From Schistosoma haematobium (Eukaryota > Platyhelminthes > Trematoda > Strigeidida > Schistosomatidae): 64,000 nt of DNA. Shown here piece after piece: positions 1-11,335 of this stretch. The position numbers were made by a program, and so were the translations under genes. Each line of letters begins with the position of its first letter. Position 1 is the stretch's first letter. The stretch spans positions 65,778,591 through 65,842,590 of the forward strand of contig NC_067195.1 in assembly GCF_000699445.3 (NCBI RefSeq), in the 5' to 3' direction. The notes below the pieces were generated by a model. That model was not told the origin of the DNA. It ran no database searches and was given only the letters and a program-made list of their open reading frames with translations.

Positions 1-425
1 GGAAATAGTTTATTTAATAATATTTCGATAGGTCTATTTGACTTTAACACGTCATTTTCTTAATATAATCTTTTTTTCATCAGTAATAAAAGCTATTAAA
101 ATAATCAAAAAATGATTTATTATTCAAGCAATTGAAGTGATTAAGCGGATAATCAACTAATGGAGGAAATCTTAAATTTTATACTACTGAATCATTGTCT
201 GAGTACATTCTACTAAAATAATTGAATTATCAAGGATACCAATTAGCATTCACATAGTATAAAATAGTTCGATACTTTTCCTAGTACAACACTTATTAAA
301 CACAGTACTTTCATTTCTCTCATTTTTCTATCGTTCTTATTAATACGTTTTATTACATTTTCTCCAGCTATCGCATTTTGACACAGAACTAAAACTCTAT
401 AATTTCCATTGTTGAAAATATATAT

Positions 426-899
426 TCCAATAGTTGAGATCATGAGTCAATTGAAGCTAGACCACCATGGAAAACCTGGAAGCACCAAAAGGCCTGTAGT
501 CCTGTCATGGGACTCCTCAGAAGTGCGCACCCACGATCCCGCCCCGCGAGACTCGAATCCAGGACCTATTGCTCTCGCGCGCTAACGCTTAACTTCTAGA
601 CCACTGAGCTGGTTGACATCCAATGGTGTTAATGTCTAACTTCAACTAATCCACGAAACTGAGCGACACATACACCATTGTCTTCAGTGAGTTTCTATCT
701 CACGACAGACCCGGTTGAACTTCACTGGTCATTACTTCTCACTAGAGCTCCAGGAAATACCTCTTGAAGCCAGTCACTAGTGAGCATATGCTGGTTAGTA
801 TCAGTGCTTCCAGGTTTTCTATAGTGGTCTAGCTTCAATTGACTGATGATCTCAACTACTGAAATTACTATAATATCCACAAAAACCCCTTTTGATACT
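426..899 (-). mobile_element. Hammerhead SINE (Sm-alpha-like), long form
   Basis: Minus orientation. Carries ATGAGTCAATTGAAG terminus, degenerate ribozyme (GAAA of the core changed to TACA), tRNA-like boxes (GGCTCAG-type box A, GATTCGAA-type box B), a middle segment shared with the copies at 13.5 and 18.3 kb, and an inverted terminus (about 810-860). Low-complexity AAATATATAT flanks both sides (416-425, 900-909), a possible target duplication. Confidence 0.75.
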
Positions 900-1235
900 A
901 AATATATATATGTTCAAATTTTTCTTGACAGACCTCCTACTAACTAAAGGTGAAAAATAGACAGGAAATGACATAGAAATTATTTTTCTGTTAAATTATA
1001 TTGACTATTGTATTAATTTCATTCCATTTTTTATGCTAACATGATTCAAAATAAACATTACTGAAGAATTATTCTCTGATTTGATATCTCCTCACATTAT
1101 GAGAATATGTATGAGGAATGCAACTGTATGTATATTTTCACGAGATTTATGAGTAGACATCTGCATTCAACAGTAATGTTGACATTCATTAGTATTATAA
1201 GAAATTAAATATAATTTTAATCATTTCGGTTGATT

Positions 1236-1345
1236 TAAAAACTCCTCCTGTAGCTCTTCTAGGGATACTACCGGTCCCAAACCCGAGTAAAGAAGGAATC
1301 ATTGGGCGTGAGGTCCGCATTCTTATCCCGTAGAAAACAACCTTG
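1236..1345 (-). repeat. Fragment of the CR1-like 5' region
   Basis: Reverse complement of a diverged version of 33715-33830, sharing the AAGGTTGTTTTC..ACGGGAT block and the GGGTTTGGGA / CTTGGGAT block. No coding sequence attached. Confidence 0.5.
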
Positions 1346-2590
1346 CTAAAAACTTTAACCAATTGATTTAAAAACTATTGCCGTGTCGTGATCAAATTTC
1401 AATAACATGTATTCATCAAATAATGTTAGCTCGATAAATCGTAACTCTTGATTATTCAGTGATCAGTCTTCATTTTCATTGTTTGTCAGATGACATGTCT
1501 CCAAAGTATTCGTTTATGTTGACTGTACAGTGATTTTGATATCAAGACTAATGACAGAGTAAATGCAAGACTTCGAAACTCATCGTAACTAGTGTAGGAT
1601 GAATATTTCACCAAATAAAGTGTTATAGTTTATTTAAAAGCAAATTGAAAAATGATAGAATTTCCAGCAAACAGTGTTTAAGTATTTATTTTGTTTTTCC
1701 AGTCAAGAAGAACATAAAGCTATCAATGTTTATTTATTTAAATAATTATGTTGTTCAATATATCTAATCCAAGCAAAGACTTGCATAATGTATGATAAAC
1801 CAGTAGAATTATTAGTTTTAATTATACCTTCTATGTCCGTTAATCTTCATCTTTTTAAGAATCTTACTAGTAATTTAGGTATATTAACAATGCCAAATAA
1901 ACATATATCTGCCTTTTGAGATTTTATTGTTGGCGTGTAATTTCTAAGCACAAACAAAACCTAATTGCCATGATTTGGGATAAGCCTAATTTCCCGTGTG
2001 TTAAATTGAATAAATTATGTTTTCATTTATAGTCGATTACTAAGTAACAGTATCAATACATCAAATGAAGTCCTTTTTGTGTTTTTATTAAACACTATGT
2101 AGTTACATCAACTCGCCTATATTGTTTTCATAACTGTTCAATTACTACTCAAATAAGTTAGAATTTAAGGATTCATTTTCGCTATAAAAAACTTTGTTAG
2201 TGTTTTCTCACTACCGATATCACAGTTTGTATAAATTAATGTTAAACATTTTCAAAAAGTATTTAAATCATGCTACTTATTTTTAAAAAATGTTATTGCG
2301 AAAAACGATTGTTTTGAAATCAAATTCCCCAAGGAGCATAAGCTTTTTTAAGATAACAACCATACCTTGTGAACGAGTGCTAAATAGAAAGAAACCTAAA
2401 GAAATGAGCGTAGAATAATTTTAGTATATTTGGATTGCGACTAACAATGAAATCTAAGTCTTGTGCTTTTTCCTATTTATGATTTATTGATTGGATTTAC
2501 CTATATCCCAGAATTAAAATGAGACTGCCAAGACTATGATCTAGTGCCTTTCTTTCTGAACACTAAGGTATATACTGTGATACATAGGCG
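1346..2590. other. No gene or repeat recognised
   Basis: AT-rich, no open frame of note. Confidence 0.45.
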
Positions 2591-2667
2591 AATTGTAAAA
2601 CTTGCTTTGTGTTTGAGGGCGAAGACACAATGCAGCACAAAAAAATGAAGAAAAATACCCGAAGACA

Positions 2668-3550
2668 ATCTTTCAGAAGAACGGCTACCCAATCAACTTA
2701 ATCAAAAAACACCAACCGTACACATCATCAGAAAAAAAGTCAAGTATAGAAACCAACAAACGGATCACTCTACCATGCAAATCAACGAAATCACTACAAT
2801 GAGTCCTATGCAAACCAAACGACAAAATGACAAAAGAAGAAAAATCGACAATCATCTACAAAATAAATTGTGACAACTGCTAAAAACACTACATCGGACA
2901 AAGCGGACTCCCTCTTCATGTTAACCTGCATGAACATCAATTAGCGGTCAAACGCCACGACATATCCTCACTTATATCAATGCACGTGGACAACTGCGGA
3001 CACACATTCGACTGGAAAAATGTAAACATCTTGGATAGAGGCAATTTTAAAAGCACCAAACAATTTTTAGAAGCTTGGCACTCAGGTCAATCGGCAATCA
3101 ACAAGCACATTGAAATCGATCCAATTTATCAACCAATCAGGAAAATTATGGACAAACATAGGACCAAAAATCAAACCAGTGGGAGATACAACCAAAAGAA
3201 TGAAGTAAACAGTGACAGGTTTAAGGTCAACAAGAACTAATCAACATCGAGGTCTACAGGACAAGCTGTGAACCATATGTGTAGAAATTCGAACACTTTT
3301 TGATAGAGTTTTGTTCTCTGAGCTCCGTCAAAATCATCCGCCTGAGCTACAAATCTTCTCCACCATCTCAAATTCGAACACTTCACTTCACTTCTACCTG
3401 AATTTGGTGCTGATTATGTCTTTCAGAAGAACGATAGAAGCTCCATGATCAAATCATCGAGTTCAGAGGACAAAACTCCATCAAAATCATCCACCTGAGC
3501 TACAAACCTTCTCCACCATCTCAACGAGCATATCTTTTGCAATCACCATG
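2668..3550 (+). mobile_element. Penelope-like element remnant with GIY-YIG endonuclease
   Basis: One frame from 2668 to the TAA at 3238 reads KNGYPINLIKKH, ITLPCKSTKSL, IIYKINCDNC, HYIGQSGLPLHVNLHEHQL, then DNCGHTFDWKNVNIL and FLEAWHS. These are linker and GIY-YIG motifs of Penelope-like retroelements. Only two stops interrupt (2800, 2881). The RT is missing upstream. After the ORF, 3250-3550 is a 3' region with a repeated segment (CATCAAAATCATCC.CCTGAGCTACAAA at about 3327 and 3480). Confidence 0.82.
2980..3240 (+). pseudogene. Penelope-like GIY-YIG domain C-terminus
   Basis: Longest uninterrupted piece (86 codons) of the Penelope frame: CGHTFDWKNVNILDRG and FLEAWHSGQSAINKH, then a basic tail. 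The catalytic GIY-YIG start lies upstream past the stop at 2881. Confidence 0.75.
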
Positions 3551-4058
3551 ATAAATTAACAGTTTATGCCGATTCGCAACTAACATGCAGAAAAAGCTTT
3601 CAATTATTTATTACAAAGCTATCATTTCTTAAGTTATTCATACTAAATAGAGATATTTTTTGCAAATATAACTGCATGAAAAAAAGCTTCATATTGTAAT
3701 TCAATTTGAGATGTGAGCCATTGTATTCCTGACAATCGGTATTTAGATATCGTGCTTACCATAACATATTCAGCTGCTAGGCATAATCGAGCAACGAGAT
3801 ATCCAATTACAAAGTTGAAATACCTTATATTAGAAGAAAATGTATGTTTTATGCACATTGGTTTGAAATTGTTTACCAAATGACTTGTAATTGTTATCAT
3901 GTTTATCATGAAAGTAAAAATCATATCGTGAAATAATTCACATGAGTGTCAACATATATATAGAAATGTTTGATTCCTAACATTCATTGTTTCACATTGT
4001 TTAACAATTAACGTATTTTATATGTTATTAAAGACAAAATGGACATTCATTGTGCATT

Positions 4059-4293
4059 TCAAAAGTAATTCTTTGAGACTAACTTCAGGAATTCCAATAT
4101 TGATTTGTTTTTCCTGTAGTTGTTGGCACACAAAATCAAGTCTCCGTTAAATAGGAAACGGATGATATCTTTAGATGTTGCTTCCCTGTCCACCAATGTA
4201 CCGTTAACGAAGACTCCTGATTTTGTGTGCCAAGAACTACAGGAAAAACAAATCAATATTGGAATTCCTGAGGTTAGTCTTAAAGAATTACTT
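4059..4293. mobile_element. Penelope RT fragment arranged as an inverted repeat
   Basis: Plus strand 4120-4293 reads MISLDVASLSTNVPL and FVCQELQEKQINIGIPE, SLKELLLKLT, the Penelope RT motif (FDVVSLFTNVP type). About 75 bp of it (4215-4293) is repeated in reverse complement at 4059-4136, with a few mismatches, around a spacer also partly self-complementary. Confidence 0.75.
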
Positions 4294-4899
4294 TTGAAAT
4301 TAACGTATTTGTCTGATAGAATATTAGAAATAAGGTATTACATAGTTTTATTACAATCAAGTTAGAATTAAAATTTTGAACGTTCTGAATTTTCTCAAGC
4401 TAGAATATAATTTTATCCGGTTTCATTTAATTCAATCACTTTAGTAATATATGATTTAGTTTCTTAATAAGTTCATAAATAAACATGATAAATTTTTCTG
4501 TAAAGTTATGAAAGCTGTAATAATGTGTATATAAAGTAAGATTTATGGATTGCATACATTTACTAAACTGTACTGATATATGTTTATACAGTAAACAATC
4601 CTCAGTTAAAAGAATTGAATAGCAAAGACATATTACAATACATAGGAGAAAGCCCTTTATATGTTCATTATCATATAAAATAAAATTACACTTAATAATT
4701 ATAATCTGAAATGACAAGTTGAAAGTCGTATAATTACCTTACATACAATCAATTGTTATCTGTCATTAATTTATTTACTAAAGTCATGCGAACATATTTT
4801 GTCTTTTGTAAGGATTGAAACATATGGAATACCCACAAATATGTATTATAAATTGTATTCTAACCTGAAATATCTCTACTGATTATTTAAAAAAGTACT

Positions 4900-5171
4900 A
4901 TTGTGGTGAACGAGAACACAAGTGGGGACAATCAAATGTATTTGAATAGAAAATTACAGAACATCTTAGAACTATACAGTAAATACTTCATTTGCAACAT
5001 GTCAATCAATTGTCTCAGATTTCATTGGTTTTTCGTTTCCACATCAATCATTCTCTGTTCTCGTTCTATTTTGTTCTTCTATCTTCTTAACCTTCTGCCT
5101 CCAGGCATTTCACATTTGATTGATGATACATACTACTTATATCTGTTGACATCAGTAACACACACCACAAT
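4900..5171 (+). repeat. Short-TIR dispersed repeat, copy 1
   Basis: Ends ATTGTGGTG and CACCACAAT are inverted. Interior has GGGGACAATC near one end and ATACTACTTATAT near the other, shared by all copies. No coding capacity; MITE-like, but no target duplication is certain. Confidence 0.6.
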
Positions 5172-5215
5172 ACTATATTTGATGAATTGTTAAAATCAGT
5201 TATTAACTCATCGTT

Positions 5216-5431
5216 CATAATGTGGCATATGCAACTGATGCCGACAGATATAAAAACAGTATGTATCATCAATCCAAAGTGAAATGCCTGAAGGCAGAAG
5301 GTTAAGAAGATAGAAGAAGTAGAAGAAGAAGAAGAAGAAGAAGAAGAAAAGAGAACAGAAACAGAACGATTGGTTCGGAAATGAAAGAGTTCAAATCCAT
5401 TCGATTGTCCCCATTTATGTTCTTATTCATG
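5216..5431 (-). repeat. Short-TIR dispersed repeat, copy 2, inverted beside copy 1
   Basis: Reverse orientation, about 45 bp from copy 1. Shares GTATGTATCATCAATC and AAGGCAGAAGGTTAAGAAGA with it. Contains an expanded GAA run (about 5314-5347) and an internal deletion. Confidence 0.55.
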
Positions 5432-6049
5432 ATTGTATTATATTCTAAAAGTTTAGTTCAACAAGAAATCAATTTACAATTAAATAATATAGTTCAATGA
5501 TTAGTTTTATAAAACAAAAGATTAAAAATGATCAATATTTTAATGATCTATTATCATTATTATTATGAATATAAATGAAGAAATGATTTCATTTCCGGTC
5601 ACGCAATTGAATTATTTGAATGGATTGAATTTTCGAAGTTATTCATTATAATGGTATGACGTAGTATTAAGAAACAAATTCTACTATTATTCAATTTATG
5701 ATAATATAAAGAATAATTTACATAAATAGATTTTTCTTCTTAGAATAGCCTGATAAAATTGTTTGTTTAGTTTGTTTTTTTCCCCTTTTTTTAGTAGTAT
5801 CCATCTATAAATTAAAATTTCTTTTCTTTTATTTGATATTTAATATGTAGATCATTTATGTCAATCTATAAGCTAAATCTATCCAAAAAATAAGCGTTCA
5901 TATTCATGTTTATGGCAAGATATCAAAAAGCAACATACTGTGATATTAAATATGAAAATTTAATCGATTAATTCAAAGAGTAAATATTTGTTCAACCAAT
6001 AAAAATGTGTATTTGAAAGTGAAGTTCATCTTCATATGATAAAGTAGAG

Positions 6050-6838
6050 TAAAGTTACGCCTGTTATTCCTTGTGAAGGAGCATAGGCCGTTCACCAGCA
6101 TTCTCTATCTAACCCTGTCCTCGATAATCCTTTCCAGCTCTTTTCAGTTGTTATTTATCTTTTTCATATCTGATTCTATTCCTCGACGTAATGTGTTCTT
6201 TGGCCTTCTTCTTTTCCGCTTCCCGTCAGGATTCCAAGTTAGGGCTTGCCTCTTGATGCAGTTTGATGATTTGCGTAATGTATGTCCTATCCATTTCCAT
6301 GGTTTGTTCTCTCTCACAGAAGGTTGTTGCTGATAGTATCCGGCCAATGGATGTTGAGTATCTTGCCTAGACAACCATTTATAAATACTTGTACCTTCTT
6401 GATTGTGGTTGTTGTAGTTCTCCAAGTTTCAGCTCCATACAGTAGAACTGCCTTGACGTTCGTATTGAAGATTCTCACTTTGATATTGGTTGAAAGTTGT
6501 TTTGAGTTCCATATGTTCTTCAATTGTAGGAATGCGACCCTTGCTTTGCCGATCCTCGCCTTTACGTCTGCATCAGATCCTCCTTGTTCATTGATGATGC
6601 TCAGGTATGTGAAGGATTCTACATCTTCCATTGAGTGTAACTGGATCACTGTTCTCCGTAATGTATTTGAGGACCTTGGTTTTCCTTTTGTGTATGCTGA
6701 AGCCTACTGATGCAGAGACTGCTGCTACACTGGCTGCCTTTATCTGCATTTGTTCGTGTGTATGCGATAGGAGGACTAAGTCATCTGCAAAGTCCAAATC
6801 GTCTAATTGGTTCTGATATGATACTGGCCACATAAAAA
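6050..6838 (-). mobile_element. 5'-truncated LINE family B, RT C-terminal region
   Basis: Minus strand: LDDLDFADDLVLLSHTHEQM (RT active site FADD intact, about 6790), [39 protein letters not shown], and an end equivalent to LVNGLCSFTR. Three frames are used (6845-6588, 6649-6314, 6425-6144), so at least two frameshifts. Truncated within RT. Distinct from LINE A and LINE C. Confidence 0.8.
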
Positions 6839-7367
6839 AACTCAATGATTAAGCGTATTCCTAACAAGTTTATTATTATGAAAGATAACTTTGATGCCCA
6901 TTTAAGAAACGTTTAAACCATCAAGTGTCAATTTTTTTTTCTTTTATTATCTCCTGTCCTATTTTTTGCATTACTTAACTTTTTAAAACATAATTAAGTA
7001 GTGCCATATTGCTCTGTATTATTTATAACATGTATTGAACCGATTTGGTCATAATTCTGTTACCTATAAGTAGGTAATGAATTATTATATTTATCCTATT
7101 CAACTTTCTAAGTTTACAACACATAATTTTTAGAAATATTTTTCATTGTGGAACACATCATTCAATATTTAAAGACAATTGATAAGTAGTTCTTCATTCA
7201 GGCTTCCTTATCAATCGGTGGTGATGATTAAACCATAAATGTAAATTCCAACGTTTTTTTGAATAATACGTGCTGATATGTTCAACAAAATAATTAGTCT
7301 GTTTCATATGTTTTATCTAAAATAATTAGAATGTTTTCATTCAAGTCATTTGAAAAATTACACAACT

Positions 7368-7686
7368 ATTGTGTGTGATGTGCTACTTATATTGATATAA
7401 GTAGTATATGACACGAGTTAAAAACGTAATGTTTGGTAGCAGAAGATGGGAGTAGATCAAGAAAGGAAGAGCGGGAACACAGTGCAATTTGTAAGAAAAC
7501 GCATAAACAATGAAATGTGAGACAATGGATTGATGTTTGCAACATAAACAGTCCGGTTTGATCTGATGGATTAATATTTTGCAAATTAACGATCTATTAT
7601 ATGGTTTTTTCTATTTTACCGAGTAACTCTGTAATGGTGTGTTAAGTACATTCGGTTGTTTACACCCGTGTTCTGTTCACTACAAT
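7368..7686 (-). repeat. Short-TIR dispersed repeat, copy 3
   Basis: Reverse orientation, from ATTGTGTGTGATG to GTTCACTACAAT. Includes GATATAAGTAGTATATGACA and GAGACAATGGATTGATG of the family. Confidence 0.55.
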
Positions 7687-7994
7687 ATACATAATTTTAT
7701 AATAAATATTAACTCCCACTAAACTGGATATTGAACCAAATATGTATTTAATGAGTGATATTCAATAATTATAAAACAATGACTATTACCTATATATACA
7801 TCGAGAACATTTTACATTATTCATACCCTTAACTAAAGAAAGATAATTGTTTTATTGACAACTACGGATAACACTAATTAAAAGTTATTTCCTTTTATAC
7901 TGACTAAAATTTCTAGATGTATTCTGGCATATATTAACATAAATGTTAACTTTGTACTAAGTATCTATGAATATCTATGGACATTATAGTAACC

Positions 7995-8208
7995 TAATAG
8001 TTGAATTTATGAGTCAATTAAAACTAGACATTAACACCATTGGATGCCAGCCAGCTCAGTGGTCTAGAAGTCAAGCGTTCGAATCTCGCAAGGTGGGATC
8101 ATAGATGTACACTGTTGAGGAGTCCCATACTAGGATGAAATAGTCGTCCATTGCTTCCAGGTTTTCCATAATTTTCTAGTTTTAATTGACTCATGAATTC
8201 AACTATTA
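7995..8208 (+). mobile_element. Hammerhead SINE, short form with 34-bp inverted ends
   Basis: tRNA-like part with box A (CCAGCTCAGTGG) and box B (GTTCGAATC) shortened between them, then a ribozyme region with a C-to-T change in the core (TTGAGGA). Arms 7995-8028 and 8175-8208 match at 33 of 34 positions as inverted repeats. Confidence 0.75.
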
Positions 8209-8773
8209 AATTATTAGTGAATTGATGAATAATTATTAAGTTAATTAAATAAACCTGTCCATAAATGACATAATGGAATTGTAAATAAAACACTTTTGAT
8301 GACGTTTGTATAAATAAAATCAATAGTAGACAAAATGTATAGATAAGAAAATAATAAACGGAATGTGACAATTGAAAATACAAACTTATTGTATACAATA
8401 AAAAAGGGAATATTTTCATACATGGTATCTATGTCGAGAGGATGAGAATCTAAAGTTAAAATATATTGTACACTTCAGCAAATTCTAATATGAAAGAATT
8501 AAAAATAGTCATAGTATTTACGGAATTATTTTAACTTACATATTTATTTAGGATGATGATATATGCTTGTCATAAAAGCTATAATTAATTATTGTTATTG
8601 TTATAGTTTATACTATTTATTCATTTTGTTCTATGTCCAGATATTTCTGTCAAAGATAGTAAATAAGAGAACATAGAGATAATTGGTCTTTGGATTGTTG
8701 GATATTTATATTAAGAATATTAAGCTTCCTATTTTGTATGGGAGAAAGCTTTCTGTCATAATCATATTGTTTT

Positions 8774-9871
8774 TATTTATTTATTTATTTGAACACATAA
8801 ATATTGGTACAAGGGGGCACCAAATATATATGCACCACACAAAACGATGAAAATGGGAAGAGAAAAAAAGGAGGGTAAGGAGCGTAAAAGAAAAAAAAGA
8901 AGAACAATAACGACCACAGATTAGTGTAAGGTAGTGTAATAATAATAATAATAATAACAATAATGGGGGAAACGAAAAGGTACAACCAGAAGAAATCTTT
9001 CAGTTAAAGAAGATATAACCACTTTTTACGAAGAAAGTAAAAGAAGGTTACAGTAAGATCGCCACTGGCTTCTATTCTGAGTCATATCTGATAACGTCTC
9101 TAGCCACTGTGTCGCACCATCTCTCAGACCCCAAACAGGGAGTCGTGAAGGACTAACACGACCCAGCTTTCTTTCATACCACGACACCATGTCATACACT
9201 GACCACCTCTCCGCTTTTCCCAACCAGTCCCAGCGTTGGCAAATAATGCAGGACGTGGAATTCTTTGGGACGACATTCGTAGAACATGTCCAAGCCACCG
9301 AAGTCGGTGTTTCAAGATGGTGACACCAATTAGATTATCGTCTCTGCTCCCGAACACACGATGCCAAACCTCTGCATTACTAACATGGTGTTGCCACTGG
9401 ATGTCAGCAATCCTTCTCGGACAACGATGATCAACCACAGAGAGTCGTTTAACATCCTCAAATCGAAGAGGCCAGCTTTCACAAGCATAGAGAAAGACTG
9501 CTTTCACCGACGCGTTGTAGATCCGACATTTTACAGCCAGACTAAAATCACGAAGGCGCCAAAGATGACCCAGATTGGCATAAGCCACTCTGGCTCTCAC
9601 TATACGTGCATTGATCTCATCATTCACGCCACCACCAGCACTTATGCAGCTACCTAGATACACGAACTTCTCGACTATTCCTATCTGTTCACCATCCAGA
9701 GTAAGTACAGGATTAGGATCCTGCCAGTCTTGTAGAAGTACTTTGCACTTGGAAGGTGCAAATCACATACTGTACCTATAAACATTGATTGCCAACTGAT
9801 TAAGTGCGAATCGCATGGCTTGGATATCATCGCACAGTAAGACAATATCATCCGCATACTCAAGGTCGAGG
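8774..9871 (-). mobile_element. 5'-truncated LINE family C with 12-bp target duplication
   Basis: Minus-strand RT C-terminus starting at LEYADDIVLLCDD (about 9860), then EKFVYLGSCISAGGG, VFLYACESWPL and RLRWLGHVLRMSSQR. The 3' UTR ends in an AAAT repeat. The 12-mer TCATATTGTTTT occurs at 8762-8773 and 9872-9883, a clean target-site duplication bracketing the element. Frame shifts once near 9670. 3' UTR text (ATTTGAACACA, AATATTGGTACAA) is shared with 49.26 kb. Confidence 0.87.
9124..9663 (-). pseudogene. LINE C RT C-terminal ORF
   Basis: 179 codons with YLGSCISAGGG, ARIVRARVAYANLGHLW, LYACESWPLRF and WLGHVLRMS, the post-catalytic domain of APE-type LINE reverse transcriptases. The end (about 9190 down) is shifted relative to 9026-9298. 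Confidence 0.8.
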
Positions 9872-9883
9872 TCATATTGTTTT

Positions 9884-11187
9884 AATCGTACACAAACTAC
9901 GGATGACAATAGATTCGAAGTACTTTAACTTTAAGTTTTATATATTGAGTATCTATGATAACAGGTAAATAAAGACAAATTTAATATTAGGTTCTTGAAA
10001 CTAAGTAAGGTCATCCACAAGTGTTATAGATTAGCGATAAATCAAAAAAAATTCGAATGGTCATAAACATTAAAATTTACCAAATTTCATACTATAAACG
10101 ACTGGTTAGTATTAGTGACTTGAACACTAAGTTTACTAACTTTCTACAACTACAAGGTGAGCTATATAAACGTCTGTTTATTCAAAATCGCATGTACTGT
10201 AGAGAATTCTCTTTCTTTCAATTTATGAGTATAAAACACGGTATTTGCTGGTAAAATAATTAAATATTATCCATAGAAATGTTTTGAAAAATACTAACGG
10301 GAAATGCTAATTCTGAAATTTTGTATTATATCAAATTTCACACGCTTCTATATGTATATTTTATAAACCTTGCAAAATCCGTTCATTGGCAAGTGCTGTT
10401 TCAATCTGATAGAATGCATTCTACATTTATATTTATATTTTATTGAATGAATAGTCACTAAACCACACTCCAGGAAGCCATATTACTGAAAAGATTTTTC
10501 AAATGTATATTACTCTCATTTATTCTGAATTTTATCAAACGTTCTAGTATCAAGAACTTTAGGCTGTTTGGTCTTTTCCAATTTATATTCTTTATCTACA
10601 TAACATAAATGACTTTCGGGAAAGTTGAACCACAACTTCAATTATCCTACTAACCGACTGTTACAACAAATGTACCACATATTTTGGCCTCCGGCATTGA
10701 TCAAATAGGGATGTCTTTACTTTCAATGAACAGGAAGTGTGATTCGATTTACATCCATTACATTTAGTAAAATACTGTACTTATGCTTACCTCTCACGAT
10801 ATGTACATCTTATGTGGAGCCTATACTGTTATCTAAGTGGTTTATAAGAGGTTTATGGAACCTACAGGTACTTACTTTGCTCAAATAATTTTAGACACAG
10901 AATCACTAAAGATCAAAAAGCATTAGATATCTGTTTCGTCATCGTCTGTATATATTATTCTGTTTTACAATTCTCAGCCCTCTTTTCCACAATATTTCTC
11001 AAACTGAATACGATAGAAATAATTTTAAATGCTAAACATTGAATAACGTAAATCAAAAGTTGCAATAACCTAAATTTTTAACAAATTATATAGCGATATT
11101 GTTTAGCTGTTCTATACGTTTCTCATTTATTAATGTCAATAATTTATTTGGCTTATTTAAAGTGAATAACTTATAAAAATTAATTGT
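9884..11187. other. No gene or repeat recognised
   Basis: AT-rich, stop-rich in all frames; a 65-codon frame at 10057-10254 has no recognisable motif. Confidence 0.5.
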
Positions 11188-11335
11188 TGAATTCATGAGT
11201 CAATTAAAGTTAGATCACTATAGGAAACCTGAGAACACTAAACGACCGTTTCGTCCTAGTATGAGATTCCTCAGCAGTGCACATCCACGATCCCGCCCAT
11301 GGGATTTGAACCCAGGACCTATCGGTCTTTACAGT
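11188..11335 (-). mobile_element. Hammerhead SINE, truncated
   Basis: Minus orientation: terminus ATGAGTCAATTAAAG, ribozyme core CTGAGGA and GAAA kept but stem II weakened, box B-like GATTTGAACCC. Truncated before box A. Confidence 0.65.

Noticed and set aside
3643..3924. 93-codon minus frame as a gene
   Set aside because: Hydrophobic, AT-driven composition, no homology recognised, next to Penelope debris.
8785..8985. 66-codon minus frame rich in Ile, Phe and Pro
   Set aside because: Translation of the purine/pyrimidine-biased LINE C 3' UTR and an AAT repeat.
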